NCBI RefSeq assembly: GCF_006094275.1
Contig: NZ_CP034412.1
Coordinates: forward strand, 930,001-994,000
DNA from: Glutamicibacter creatinolyticus
Lineage (GTDB): Bacteria > Actinomycetota > Actinomycetes > Actinomycetales > Micrococcaceae
DNA length: 64,000 bases
Reading direction: 5' to 3'
A program made the translations under genes and the position numbers. The notes beneath the pieces were generated by a model, which saw only the letters and a program-made list of their open reading frames with translations, did no database searches and was not told where the DNA came from. This document shows, piece after piece, positions 34,603-42,868 of this stretch; position 1 is the first letter of the stretch, and the number at the start of each line of letters is the position of its first letter.

Positions 34603-37184
34603 GGTTTGCGGATCCTTCCTCCGGCCAGGGTCTTTTCGGCCCAGGCTGCCAGGGCGGCACGATCAATCTTGGAGTTGTGCCGGATGTCGGTGGGAAGATC
34701 CGGGACCACGAGCACCGCCGCCACCTCGACACCGGCGGCGGACACCGCCTCCCGGACCTCGTTGGCCGGGGCCGTGGACGCCGGGCCGGGCCGTTTGGCC
34801 GGCGGATTGGTTTCCATGACGACCACGGCCACCTGGGTGCCGGCCGGTCCGACACCGACCAGAGCGGCGCGTCCGGCGCCGGGCACCGACTCCGCCGCCT
34901 GCTCCGCGGCGACCGGGGTCAACGGCCCGCGGGCGGTGCGCACGACGTGGCCCAGGCGGCCTTCGACCCACAGGCGTCCCTCGGCATCCAGGTGGCCAAC
35001 GTCCCCGGTCCGGTGCCATCCGGGGATGGAGACGCTTTGCTGCTCAGTGATCCAAAGCCGGTCGTAGCGGTCCTTGACGTGGGGAGCCCGAACCAGGATC
35101 TCCCCGGTGAGCTCCGGGGTCGTGGTGGGCTCATCCGCCGCGTTCCCGGAGGCGTCCAGGGCGGCGATCGCGATCTGCGCCCCGGCGACGGGGGTGCCGA
35201 CACAGACGCCATTGCCGTTGCCGGCCGCCCGGATCTCGTCCAGGTCAATGTCCGTCACCGGCAGGGCCTCGGTCATCCCATAGGGGGTGTGCACCCCGGC
35301 GTGGGGCACCAGCTGTTGGACCTTGGCCAGCAGGGGTTCGGGCACCGGGGCCCCGGCCGAGAGCATCAGGGTGACCTGCTCCAGGACCTGGCGTTGCCCG
35401 GCATCCAGGCGCCCGCTGGTGGCCACCACGTTGGCCAGGGCGGCCGGGGAAGCGAACACCGTGCTTGCGTTGATCGCCGCGGCGGCATCGGCCAGTGCGG
35501 CGGCGGTGAGCGTGCGCGGGGCGGTGACATCCATGTCCGGGGTGACCGAGGTGGCACCCAGCGCCGGGCCGAGCAGCGCGAAGGGCGCAAACCCGGCCAC
35601 CAGCGCGGAGCCGGCCTTCAGGTCGTAGGTTTCGGCCAGGGTGTCGCGCATGGCGGCCAGCTGCCGGTGCGTGTAGACCACGCCCTTGGCCGGGCCGGTC
35701 GAGCCGGAGGTGAAGAGCACCGCGGCGTCCGCGTCCGGATCAGCGGCCGTGAAATCGTCGGCGGTGGGATTGGCGGCCGCGCCGGTGAGCAGCAGCTCTG
35801 GCACCGTGTGCGCCACGCCCAGCAGCTTGAGCTTTGCCGCCGGCAGGTCATCCACGGCCACCTTGGTCCCAGGCCAGCCCAGCACCCGGGCCCCGGTCAG
35901 GGCGCGTTCAATGCCGATCAGGTAGTCCGGCCCGGCGCCGCGGATGGCCCGGCCCAGCCCCTTGGTTCCCAAACCGGCATCGGCGACCACGATCACCGCG
36001 CCCAGCCGCAGGCAGGCGTAGATCAGGGAGGTCAGTTCGATGCCCGGGGGCACCAGCAGGTTGACCCGGCTGCCCGAGCGGACCCCGATGCTGGCCAGCC
36101 CGGCGGCCAGGGTATTCACCCGGTGGCCCAGGTCCGACCAGGACAGGGTGCGTGGTGGGCTGACGTCCACCACCGCCGCGGTGTTGTCCTGGGTGCGGGC
36201 ATCCAGTTCGGCCAGCATGGGCCGGTAGCCGTTCAGCGGTTCGGCACGCCCCGCAGGCCCGTCCTGCTTGTCCAGCCAGTCGAAGATGGGGGTGGCGATG
36301 TCGCGGTCCTCGGGCAGCAGGTGTCCCGCGCCTTCGAAGCGGTGCACCTGCGTGTGGGGGAGCCGGGACAACAAGTCCCGCAGGTAGCGGTCGGAGAATA
36401 CCGGGTCCTTGGGCCCCCACAGCAGCAGGGCCGGAACCGAGAGCGTGCGAAGGGATTCGGCAATGGACTCCAGGGTGGAGCGGCTGGGGTGGTCCGGGGC
36501 GAAGGGGATGTCGGCAACGAAGTTCGCCACCCCATCGCGCCGCTCGGCGCTGGTGTACGGTGCCATGAACGCCTCACGGGTACCGGGATCCAGTTTGGGG
36601 TGGGCCAGCGAATGGGTTACCCGCAGGAATGCGTCGGTGCTCTTGGTTCCCCAGCCGTGCACGGCCGGGTGGGAGGCAAGGCGCAGCGCGGCAGGCATCT
36701 GGAACCCCGCAGGGTGCACCGCGGTGTTGGTCAACACCACCCCGGCCAGCTGCTGCTGGTGGTCCAAGGCCCAGCCCAGGGAAATGATGCCGCCCCAGTC
36801 GTGCCCCACCGTGATGACCGGGCCGTCCAAGCCCAGGGCAGCGGTCAGATCCCCGAGGTCGTTGACCCGGTCGGCCAACCGACGCAGGACCCCGGTGCGC
36901 GGGGAGAAGCCCATGTCCAGCTGGTCCACTGCGACCACCCGCCAGGGCAGGGCATGGGCCGAGACGTGGTTCAGCAGCTCGCGCCACAGGTAGGACCAGG
37001 TGGGGTTGCCGTGCACGCACAGCAAGGTGCCCACGGGGCTGATTCCGCGTTCTTCCAGTTCGCCATGGTTGTCCAGCAGGTGCCACCGGTGGGTGGTGCC
37101 GGCCGGATCCACCGCGGAGGTGGAGGGCACTTCGAGATAGCCCGAGTACCGTGCAGCGACACCGGGAAAAATCTCAGTTACCAA
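34599..37184 (-). CDS. oleBC: OleBC fusion: beta-lactone decarboxylase and beta-lactone synthetase
   Basis: 861 residues with two enzymes in one chain. The N-terminal alpha/beta hydrolase (OleB, residues about 1-320) has CVHGNPTWSYLWRE and the nucleophile Asp129 in VGHDWGG, resembling haloalkane dehalogenases. The C-terminal adenylate-forming domain (OleC) has VLFTSGSTGPAKGVVYTH, TPYGMTEALPVT and GWHRTGDVGHLD. OleC turns the beta-hydroxy acid into a beta-lactone and OleB removes CO2 to give the cis-olefin. The start is a TTG at 37184 that overlaps the oleA stop by 7 nt. Fused OleBC is known from Micrococcus-type actinobacteria. Confidence 0.93.
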   Translation of the reverse strand: MVTEIFPGVAARYSGYLEVPSTSAVDPAGTTHRWHLLDNHGELEERGISPVGTLLCVHGNPTWSYLWRELLNHVSAHALPWRVVAVDQLDMGFSPRTGVLRRLADRVNDLGDLTAALGLDGPVITVGHDWGGIISLGWALDHQQQLAGVVLTNTAVHPAGFQMPAALRLASHPAVHGWGTKSTDAFLRVTHSLAHPKLDPGTREAFMAPYTSAERRDGVANFVADIPFAPDHPSRSTLESIAESLRTLSVPALLLWGPKDPVFSDRYLRDLLSRLPHTQVHRFEGAGHLLPEDRDIATPIFDWLDKQDGPAGRAEPLNGYRPMLAELDARTQDNTAAVVDVSPPRTLSWSDLGHRVNTLAAGLASIGVRSGSRVNLLVPPGIELTSLIYACLRLGAVIVVADAGLGTKGLGRAIRGAGPDYLIGIERALTGARVLGWPGTKVAVDDLPAAKLKLLGVAHTVPELLLTGAAANPTADDFTAADPDADAAVLFTSGSTGPAKGVVYTHRQLAAMRDTLAETYDLKAGSALVAGFAPFALLGPALGATSVTPDMDVTAPRTLTAAALADAAAAINASTVFASPAALANVVATSGRLDAGQRQVLEQVTLMLSAGAPVPEPLLAKVQQLVPHAGVHTPYGMTEALPVTDIDLDEIRAAGNGNGVCVGTPVAGAQIAIAALDASGNAADEPTTTPELTGEILVRAPHVKDRYDRLWITEQQSVSIPGWHRTGDVGHLDAEGRLWVEGRLGHVVRTARGPLTPVAAEQAAESVPGAGRAALVGVGPAGTQVAVVVMETNPPAKRPGPASTAPANEVREAVSAAGVEVAAVLVVPDLPTDIRHNSKIDRAALAAWAEKTLAGGRIRKP

Positions 37185-38203
37185 GCCAGCTCCATCATGG
37201 TGGTGTTCAGTCCCGAGCCCACGCCCATGCACAGCACGCGGTCGCCGGGCTTGAGGGTTTCGGCTTCCTGCGACAGGGTCATCGGCAGCGAGGCCGGGCC
37301 GACATTGCCCCACTTGGGGAAGGTGACCGGCACCCGGTCACGGATCAGGCCCACCGCCTTGATGATGGCGTTGGTGTAGGACTTGGAGACCTGGTGGGTG
37401 ACGTAACGGTCCATTGAACGCCAATCCCAGCCGGACTGATGCGCCTCTTGCCAGGCGTTGACCACCAGGTCCAGCCCGTTATCCAGCAGCCCCTTGGTGT
37501 CGGTGTACATGCCGGCCGGCCCGCCGACGCACAATTCGTGGTGCTGGGTGCCGGCCCGGGAGACCCCGCCCACGATTCGGTGGCCACCGGGGTGTTCGTC
37601 GGCGGGGCCCACCACTGCGGCGGCGGCCCCCGACCCCAGGGTGAGGGTGGCGAATTCGCGCAGGTAGTCTTCGCGGGTGGAGTTTTCCGCATTCAGCCGC
37701 TGGAACGTGGTTTCCTGGGTGGGCTGGGCGTCTTCCCCGGCCACGATCAGCGCGTACTTGATCTGTCCGGAGTCGATCATGTTCGCCGCCAGGGACATGC
37801 CGTTGACGAACCCGAGGCAGGCGTTGGCCACGTCGAAGTTCATCGCCGAGGAGGGCAGCCCCAGGTCGTGGTGGATCTTGGAGGCCACCGAGGGTTCCAG
37901 GTTGCGCCGGGTCACCGACGTGTTGATCAGCAGGCCGATTTGCCCCGGCTCGATGCCGGCTTCGGCCATGGCCTTGCCGCCGGCTTCCACCGCGGCGTCG
38001 TCAAAACCGGTGCCCTCGGACCACCAGCGGCGTTCCTTCACCCCGGAGGCGCGTTCGAGCAGTTTCTTGGACAGTCGCAAACGTTTCAGGCTGGGGGCCA
38101 GTCGCTCGTCGAATTCGGCGGAGCTGAGCACCACCGGTGCCTGCACCCTATTGACGGCCAAAAGGGCCACGTTGTGATGCCTAAACGTTGCGTTGCCGTT
38201 CAA
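37178..38203 (-). CDS. oleA: OleA, thiolase-fold acyl-CoA condensing enzyme
   Basis: 341 residues, close to the 338 of characterised OleA. It condenses two fatty acyl-CoAs head to head to a 2-alkyl-3-oxo acid. The nucleophile Cys129 lies in NFDVANACLGFVNGM. Glu103 lies 26 residues before it, the same spacing as the Glu/Cys pair of Xanthomonas OleA. His is found in YVTHQVSKSY. The TTG at 38203 (giving MNGNATFRHHN) is preferred, since GAAGG lies 7 nt upstream and OleA proteins begin near this GNATF segment; the frame is open to 38383. It is the first gene of the oleA-oleBC-oleD operon. Confidence 0.93.
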   Translation of the reverse strand: MNGNATFRHHNVALLAVNRVQAPVVLSSAEFDERLAPSLKRLRLSKKLLERASGVKERRWWSEGTGFDDAAVEAGGKAMAEAGIEPGQIGLLINTSVTRRNLEPSVASKIHHDLGLPSSAMNFDVANACLGFVNGMSLAANMIDSGQIKYALIVAGEDAQPTQETTFQRLNAENSTREDYLREFATLTLGSGAAAAVVGPADEHPGGHRIVGGVSRAGTQHHELCVGGPAGMYTDTKGLLDNGLDLVVNAWQEAHQSGWDWRSMDRYVTHQVSKSYTNAIIKAVGLIRDRVPVTFPKWGNVGPASLPMTLSQEAETLKPGDRVLCMGVGSGLNTTMMELAW

Positions 38204-38594
38204 TATCAAGCCTTCGTGTCGTGCCGACGCGGACCCTTTGGGGCCCGCACCGAAAAATGGTCGCCGGTTCCGCAGGGTCGCCGACGGAGAATAGTCTGTT
38301 CTTACCGTATTCCTTCCTGTGGGCCAGCGCATAAGCGAAAGCGAAGTTTTCAGCGAATAGCAGGAAAAATCTGGATCATTCATAGGTTTCTGTGTGACTC
38401 ACCCGCCTTTCGGCCAGTACTGCTACACGCCCATGCAGTGGGTGCATGGGCGTGGCCCCGCCACGGTTTTGGGCACCAGCCTGATGGGGGACTGGCAGAA
38501 GCGCCCGGCAATCACCTGGGCAGTGGTAGTCTCCGTCGTACTATCGGAGCAACACGGTATGGGTACAGCGACATTTTCTTGGGAAGGAACTGCC

Positions 38595-39848
38595 ATGGAC
38601 GCCATGGATCAACAGGGCAATGCCGTGATGGTGGACGTCACGAACTGGAAGCAGCCGCAGAACCTGCACTGGTCCTTCCAGCACATGGCCGACTTCCTGC
38701 CCACCGCGCCCATCGCACGGGGGTCCGGGCCGGTGGCCGAGCTGCCGGCCGCGCACCGTGACCTGGATTCGGTGCTGGTTCCGGGCACCGTGCCCGGGCA
38801 GGCACCGGTCAGCGTGGGAGCGGTCATGGCTTCGACCAACACCGACGGGTGGATGCTGCTGCACCGCGGCCAGGTGCTCACCGAACAGTATTTCGGGCAG
38901 ATGAACGCAGACTCGGTCCACCTGCTGATGTCGGTGAGCAAGTCCCTGATCGGGGTGGTGGCCGGCGCGCTCTGCGACGCCGGGACGCTGGATGCCGATG
39001 CCCAGCTCACCGACTATCTTCCCGAACTGGAGGGCACCGGGTACGCCGGGGCGACGGTCCGCCACCTGCTGGACATGCGTTCGGGCATCAACTTCTCCGA
39101 GAACTACCTGGACCCGCTCTCGGGCATCCGGCTGTTGGAGCAGGCCATTGGCTGGGCCCCCACCCTCGCTCCGGGGCCCACGGGAATGTACCCCTTCCTG
39201 AAGACGCTGCAGCGCAAGACCGCGCACGGCGGGTTCTTTGAATACCGTTCCTGCGAAACCGACATGCTGGGCTGGGTGTGCGAGGCCGCCGCCAGGCAAC
39301 CCATGGCGCAGCTGATGTCCGCGGTGCTCTGGGGGAAGATCGGCGCCGAGGCGGACGCCGTCCTTGACATTGACCAGTTCGGGACCGGCACCTTTGACGG
39401 GGGGATCAGCGCCAGCCTGCGGGACATGGCCCGCTTCGGGTCCATGCTGCTGAACGACGGTGTCTCCCTGAGCGGGCAGCGGGTGCTCTCCTCAACGTGG
39501 ATGGCCGAAACCCTGGAGGGGGCACCGGATTCGCGGGACGCCTTTGCCACCAGCCCCGGCGACTACCGGATGCCCGGCGGCATGTACCGCAACCAGCTCT
39601 GGTTCCCCTACTCGGGCAATGACGTGTTCCTGTGCATGGGGATCCACGGCCAGCTGGTCTACATCAACCGTCCGGCCGAAGTCGTGGCCGTCAAGCTCTC
39701 CAGTTGGCCGCTGCCGCAGGAACCGGCCAAGCTCTTCGCCACGCTCGGTGCCTTTGACGCCATCGCCGCCGCGCTGCTCGTGGAAACCTCGACCGCCCCG
39801 GAACCCGGAGCCGCGGCCGCCGGTCCGGCAACCGCCGCTGGCCAGTAG
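38595..39848 (+). CDS. NylB-like serine hydrolase of the beta-lactamase/penicillin-recognising fold
   Basis: 417 residues related to 6-aminohexanoate-dimer hydrolase NylB of Arthrobacter KI72. The S-x-x-K pair is Ser113/Lys116 in HLLMSVSKSL, almost at the NylB position. A Tyr-containing segment, NFSENYLDP, matches the NylB catalytic-Tyr region, and the closing VVAVKLSSWP is shared. The true substrate is unknown; most relatives hydrolyse esters or amides. The ATG at 38595 has AAGGA 6 nt upstream. A reading frame open to 38394 would only add non-homologous sequence. It diverges from oleA. A short Ala/Pro/Gly-rich tail ends it. Confidence 0.88.
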   Translation: MDAMDQQGNAVMVDVTNWKQPQNLHWSFQHMADFLPTAPIARGSGPVAELPAAHRDLDSVLVPGTVPGQAPVSVGAVMASTNTDGWMLLHRGQVLTEQYFGQMNADSVHLLMSVSKSLIGVVAGALCDAGTLDADAQLTDYLPELEGTGYAGATVRHLLDMRSGINFSENYLDPLSGIRLLEQAIGWAPTLAPGPTGMYPFLKTLQRKTAHGGFFEYRSCETDMLGWVCEAAARQPMAQLMSAVLWGKIGAEADAVLDIDQFGTGTFDGGISASLRDMARFGSMLLNDGVSLSGQRVLSSTWMAETLEGAPDSRDAFATSPGDYRMPGGMYRNQLWFPYSGNDVFLCMGIHGQLVYINRPAEVVAVKLSSWPLPQEPAKLFATLGAFDAIAAALLVETSTAPEPGAAAAGPATAAGQ

Positions 39849-39899
39849 GCCAAAGGCGCCCGGGTCCCACGATCGGGGACACCGCACGGGCCGGTGCCC

Positions 39900-40748
39900 T
39901 TAGCCGAGGATCGGCGCGGTGCGTTCCGGCTCGTGCCATAGGCGACGGGATTCCAGGTACCAGAAGTATGAGAACAGCCCGATCTCGAACCATTCGACAA
40001 TGAACAGCGCCTGGGAGATCCCCAACGCCTCAAGGACGGGCCAGGCGATGAGCCCTGCGGCCATCAACCCCACCAGCACCGCGTAATGCCAGCTGCGCTC
40101 GCCGGCCCCGCCATCCGGGCACAGCCGGGCCGGGCCCACATGGCTGGCGATGGCGATGCCCATGCTGCCGATCATCAAGGCCGCGGCCGAGGCATGCACC
40201 CCGGCAAATTCCGCCCCCTCGATCGTTCTCCAGGTCAGCAGCACCAGAAATCCGGCCAGCAGCACCACCCCGATGTGGGTCAGCACGGTGGTGGGCAGGT
40301 TGTGCATGAACTCCCCGCGCGGCCACCGCTTGGTGCGCCAGCCGAGCCACGCGAAAACTGCGGTCACCACCAGGATGGCAATGATTGCCACGCGCACCGA
40401 GAGCACCAGCTTCACCCGTTCGCCCTGCGATAACTCCTGCAGCGTCTGCCCGAGCTTCGTGGGCACCAGTGCCACGAACATGGCGTAGAACCCGGCCAGG
40501 TTCAGCGACAGGTCTTCCAGGGGCGGGCCGCTATATACCACCAGCAGCACCCCGGTGGTGACCAGCATGGCCACGAACAGGTCGCGCGCGGGACCCAAAT
40601 AGTAGGAGCTGATGGATGATTCAATCCGCTGGTTCACGACGCCGTAGACGATGATGGCCACCACCAGAAGCAGCGGAACGACCAGCAGCATCAGGCGCAC
40701 ATAGCGCAGAGTATCGCGGCCGTAGAACGATTGCACAGAGTTGCCCAT
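39900..40748 (-). CDS. Conserved multi-pass membrane protein
   Basis: 282 residues with about seven membrane helices. The segment ESSISSYYLGPARDLFVAML after the first helix recalls an uncharacterised family whose members share a SISAYYYTP-R-x-x-FVG pattern, but no function is attached to it. Helices follow: LRYVRLMLLVVPLLLVVAI, FVAMLVTTGVLLVVY, LAGFYAMFVALVPT, VRVAIIAILVVTAVFAWLG, LTHIGVVLLAGFLVLLT and VLVGLMAAGLIAWPVL. The ATG at 40748 (MGNSVQ) is chosen over an upstream ATG because the extra sequence is not hydrophobic or conserved-looking. It diverges from the repeat-controlled operon. Confidence 0.7.
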   Translation of the reverse strand: MGNSVQSFYGRDTLRYVRLMLLVVPLLLVVAIIVYGVVNQRIESSISSYYLGPARDLFVAMLVTTGVLLVVYSGPPLEDLSLNLAGFYAMFVALVPTKLGQTLQELSQGERVKLVLSVRVAIIAILVVTAVFAWLGWRTKRWPRGEFMHNLPTTVLTHIGVVLLAGFLVLLTWRTIEGAEFAGVHASAAALMIGSMGIAIASHVGPARLCPDGGAGERSWHYAVLVGLMAAGLIAWPVLEALGISQALFIVEWFEIGLFSYFWYLESRRLWHEPERTAPILG

Positions 40749-40848
40749 ACCTGATTGTGCAATGCCCGGGCCGCGCTGGCCAGCGTCCGGCAGGCATCCC
40801 TTGGCAAGGCTGAAGGACACCTTAAGCGGCTAGGTCAGCGCCGGTTTT

Positions 40849-40914
40849 TCTCATAAAGCTCTCATGCACCCGTCATCTGAGTCTCACGAACGTCTAATTA
40901 CGGTCTCACAAGGG
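40849..40914 (+). promoter_or_regulatory. Array of six direct repeats in 11-bp phase
   Basis: Six copies of a TCTCAT-like hexamer start at 40849, 40860, 40871, 40882, 40893 and 40904, exactly 11 bp apart: TCTCAT, TCTCAT, CGTCAT, TCTCAC, TCTAAT, TCTCAC. The array ends 5 nt before a -10-like TAGTGT. Direct repeats with 11-bp spacing are the known binding pattern of OmpR/PhoB-family response regulators, which bind as head-to-tail dimers. This array would hold three dimers. Confidence 0.75.
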
Positions 40915-40919
40915 ATTTC

Positions 40920-40925
40920 TAGTGT
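40920..40925 (+). promoter_or_regulatory. Candidate -10 box of a leaderless transcript
   Basis: TAGTGT fits TANNNT and ends 7 nt before the ATG at 40933. The matching -35 region falls within the fifth and sixth repeats, so a bound activator would overlap it. Confidence 0.5.
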
Positions 40926-40932
40926 TGGGGAC

Positions 40933-41274
40933 ATGATCAGACGCATACTTATCATTCTCGTCGTGCTGGCCGTTCCGGCCGGTCTGGCGACGGCCAGCCA
41001 GCTGCTGGCCGACACCGCCAATCCACCAACCCCGCCCCAAGAGCCGGTGGTTGTCGAACTCTCCCCGGCCCCGGACACACCCAAGCCGGAAACCCCCAAA
41101 CCCGGAACCTCCGCGCCGGGTACCGAAGCGCCGGGGGAGGCCGAGCCGGCGCCGCCGGCCCGGCAGGAGCCGGCTTCCACGGTGCCCTCAACCAACCCGG
41201 GGACCACTCCCACAACCGAATCCGATTCCGACGATGACGTTGCGGATGACCGGGGCGGTGAGGACGATGACTAA
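40933..41274 (+). CDS. Small membrane-anchored protein with Pro/Thr-rich acidic tail
   Basis: 113 residues. An N-terminal hydrophobic segment (IRRILIILVVLAVPAGLATA) is a signal peptide or anchor. The remainder is rich in Pro, Thr, Glu and Ala (TPKPETPKPGT, PAPPARQEPAST) and ends in an acidic stretch (ESDSDDDVADDRGGEDDD). The tail would lie outside the cell as a flexible, charged linker. No known domain is present. Its last codons overlap the kinase gene start. It is first in the operon, so it may be a sensor accessory for the kinase. A simple cell-envelope spacer is equally possible. Confidence 0.7.
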   Translation: MIRRILIILVVLAVPAGLATASQLLADTANPPTPPQEPVVVELSPAPDTPKPETPKPGTSAPGTEAPGEAEPAPPARQEPASTVPSTNPGTTPTTESDSDDDVADDRGGEDDD

Positions 41275-42868
41275 GACCATTGACACGCGAACCCCCGCCG
41301 GGCACCCGCTGCGCCCGGCCCCGGACGGCGGCACCGAGACCGCCGCGGCGAAGCAGCCGGTCCAGGGCCAGGGTTCGGCGGTCTCCGCCCGCTGGCGGAT
41401 CGTTGGCTGGATCGTGGTCACCACCGCGCTGACCCTGCTGGCCGTCACCGTCACCATGCGCTCGGTGATGTCCGGACAGATCGCCGAGGCCGCGAACGCC
41501 GGCATCACCCAGGAGATCCAGGAGTTCCGCACCTTCGCCGCCGAGGGACTGGACCCGCAGACAGCCAAGCCGTTCACCTCCATGGATGAGCTGATGGAAC
41601 GCTACGTCGCCCGCCAGCAGCCGGTCGCCGGTGAAGCGATCATCGGTGAGGCCGGGCAGCAGGTGTACACCGCCCAGGGCGCACTGGACCAGGCCGGGGA
41701 CCGCCTGGCCACGGACCACGCCCTGCTGCAGCGCATCGTGCAGGACCCGCAGTCCTCCGGCGTGTACGACACCAGCCATGGGCCGGTGCGCTGGGCGAAG
41801 GCCGAAGCCACCGGTGAGGGGACCGCGGTCGCCGACCCGTCCACCGAGGCGCACCTGGTGGTTGCCCACTTCACCGGGGCCGCACAGGAGCAGGCCGACC
41901 GGCACACCGTGCTGCTGCTGGCCATCGCCGCCGGCGGCCTGGCGTTGACCGCCGGGATCGCCTGGCTGGTGGCCCGGCACATCATGCGCCCGATCCGCGC
42001 GGTGCGCGAAACCGCCGAGCAGATCACCGCCCAGGACCTCTCGGCCCGCATCCCGGTGCACGGCCGGGATGACCTGGCGCAGCTGGCCGAGACGGTCAAC
42101 GCCATGCTGGACCGGGTGGAGGGATCCCACCTGGCCCAACGCCACTTCATCGCCGAGGCCCGGGCACACCTGTCCGAACCGCAGCACCGCCTGGCCGTTG
42201 CGGTGCGCGAACTGGCCCGCGGGGAGCTGTCCACCACCAAGCGCTCCCACATGGCCGCCCAGGCACAGGACCTGATTGGGCAGATGGGCCAGTGCCTGGC
42301 GGACCTGGAAATCCTGGCCCAGAGCACCAACCCCGGTTTCGTTGCCCCGCAGTGGGCGTCCGTCGGGGAGGTGACCGCCCAGATCGCCGCGCAGGCCTCG
42401 GGCAGCGACCTGCTGGCCGGACGCCACCTGGCGATCGAGGCCACCTCCGCCACCAAGGCCTGGCTGGATCCGGCGCGCATCACCGATGCGCTGCGCCAGC
42501 TGATCGGCAACGCCGTGCAGTTCACCGGCCCGGGGGACACCATCCACCTGGGTTCGGCGGTCACCGGCGGCACCGCCAGCTTCTGGGTCCAGGACCACGG
42601 GGCGGGGCTGGAGGCCGAGCAGGCCCGCAGCCTGCTAGAAAGCTACCGTACCCAGGGTGCGGACCGCGGCCAGCCGGGCATGGGCCTGGGCCTGGCGGTG
42701 GTCAAGGCGGTCGCCGAAGCCCACCGGGGCAGCGCCTGGGTGGAATCCGGCGCCGGGCAGGGCACCTGCTTCGGAATCAGCTTCGGCGCCGACGCCCTGG
42801 CCCCGGCCGCCGCCGGCAGTGAACGCTTCGCCGACTGCATGGCCAGCACCCTGGGAGCCGAGTCATGA
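41267..42868 (+). CDS. HAMP-domain histidine kinase-like protein with degenerate phosphoacceptor
   Basis: 533 residues: cytoplasmic N-terminus, helix (WRIVGWIVVTTALTLLAVTV), extracellular sensor domain (about residues 70-210), second helix (TVLLLAIAAGGLALTAGIAWLV), HAMP (RHIMRPIRAVRETAEQITAQ), then the kinase core. The H-box reads FIAEARAHLSEP where active enzymes have F-x-x-D-x-S-H-E-L-R-T-P, so the His sits one position off and the Glu is absent. The ATP-binding domain keeps LIGNAVQF, VQDHGAGLE and GMGLGLAVV. The ATG at 41267 overlaps the upstream stop. No response regulator gene is nearby. It overlaps the SLC13 gene by 4 nt. Confidence 0.82.
   Translation: MTKTIDTRTPAGHPLRPAPDGGTETAAAKQPVQGQGSAVSARWRIVGWIVVTTALTLLAVTVTMRSVMSGQIAEAANAGITQEIQEFRTFAAEGLDPQTAKPFTSMDELMERYVARQQPVAGEAIIGEAGQQVYTAQGALDQAGDRLATDHALLQRIVQDPQSSGVYDTSHGPVRWAKAEATGEGTAVADPSTEAHLVVAHFTGAAQEQADRHTVLLLAIAAGGLALTAGIAWLVARHIMRPIRAVRETAEQITAQDLSARIPVHGRDDLAQLAETVNAMLDRVEGSHLAQRHFIAEARAHLSEPQHRLAVAVRELARGELSTTKRSHMAAQAQDLIGQMGQCLADLEILAQSTNPGFVAPQWASVGEVTAQIAAQASGSDLLAGRHLAIEATSATKAWLDPARITDALRQLIGNAVQFTGPGDTIHLGSAVTGGTASFWVQDHGAGLEAEQARSLLESYRTQGADRGQPGMGLGLAVVKAVAEAHRGSAWVESGAGQGTCFGISFGADALAPAAAGSERFADCMASTLGAES

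Noticed and set aside
34575-37379. Very long plus-strand open frame opposite oleBC
   Set aside because: It is antisense to an intact, motif-rich gene. The translation is Gly/His/Gln/Arg-rich with no domain, as expected for high-GC codon shadows.
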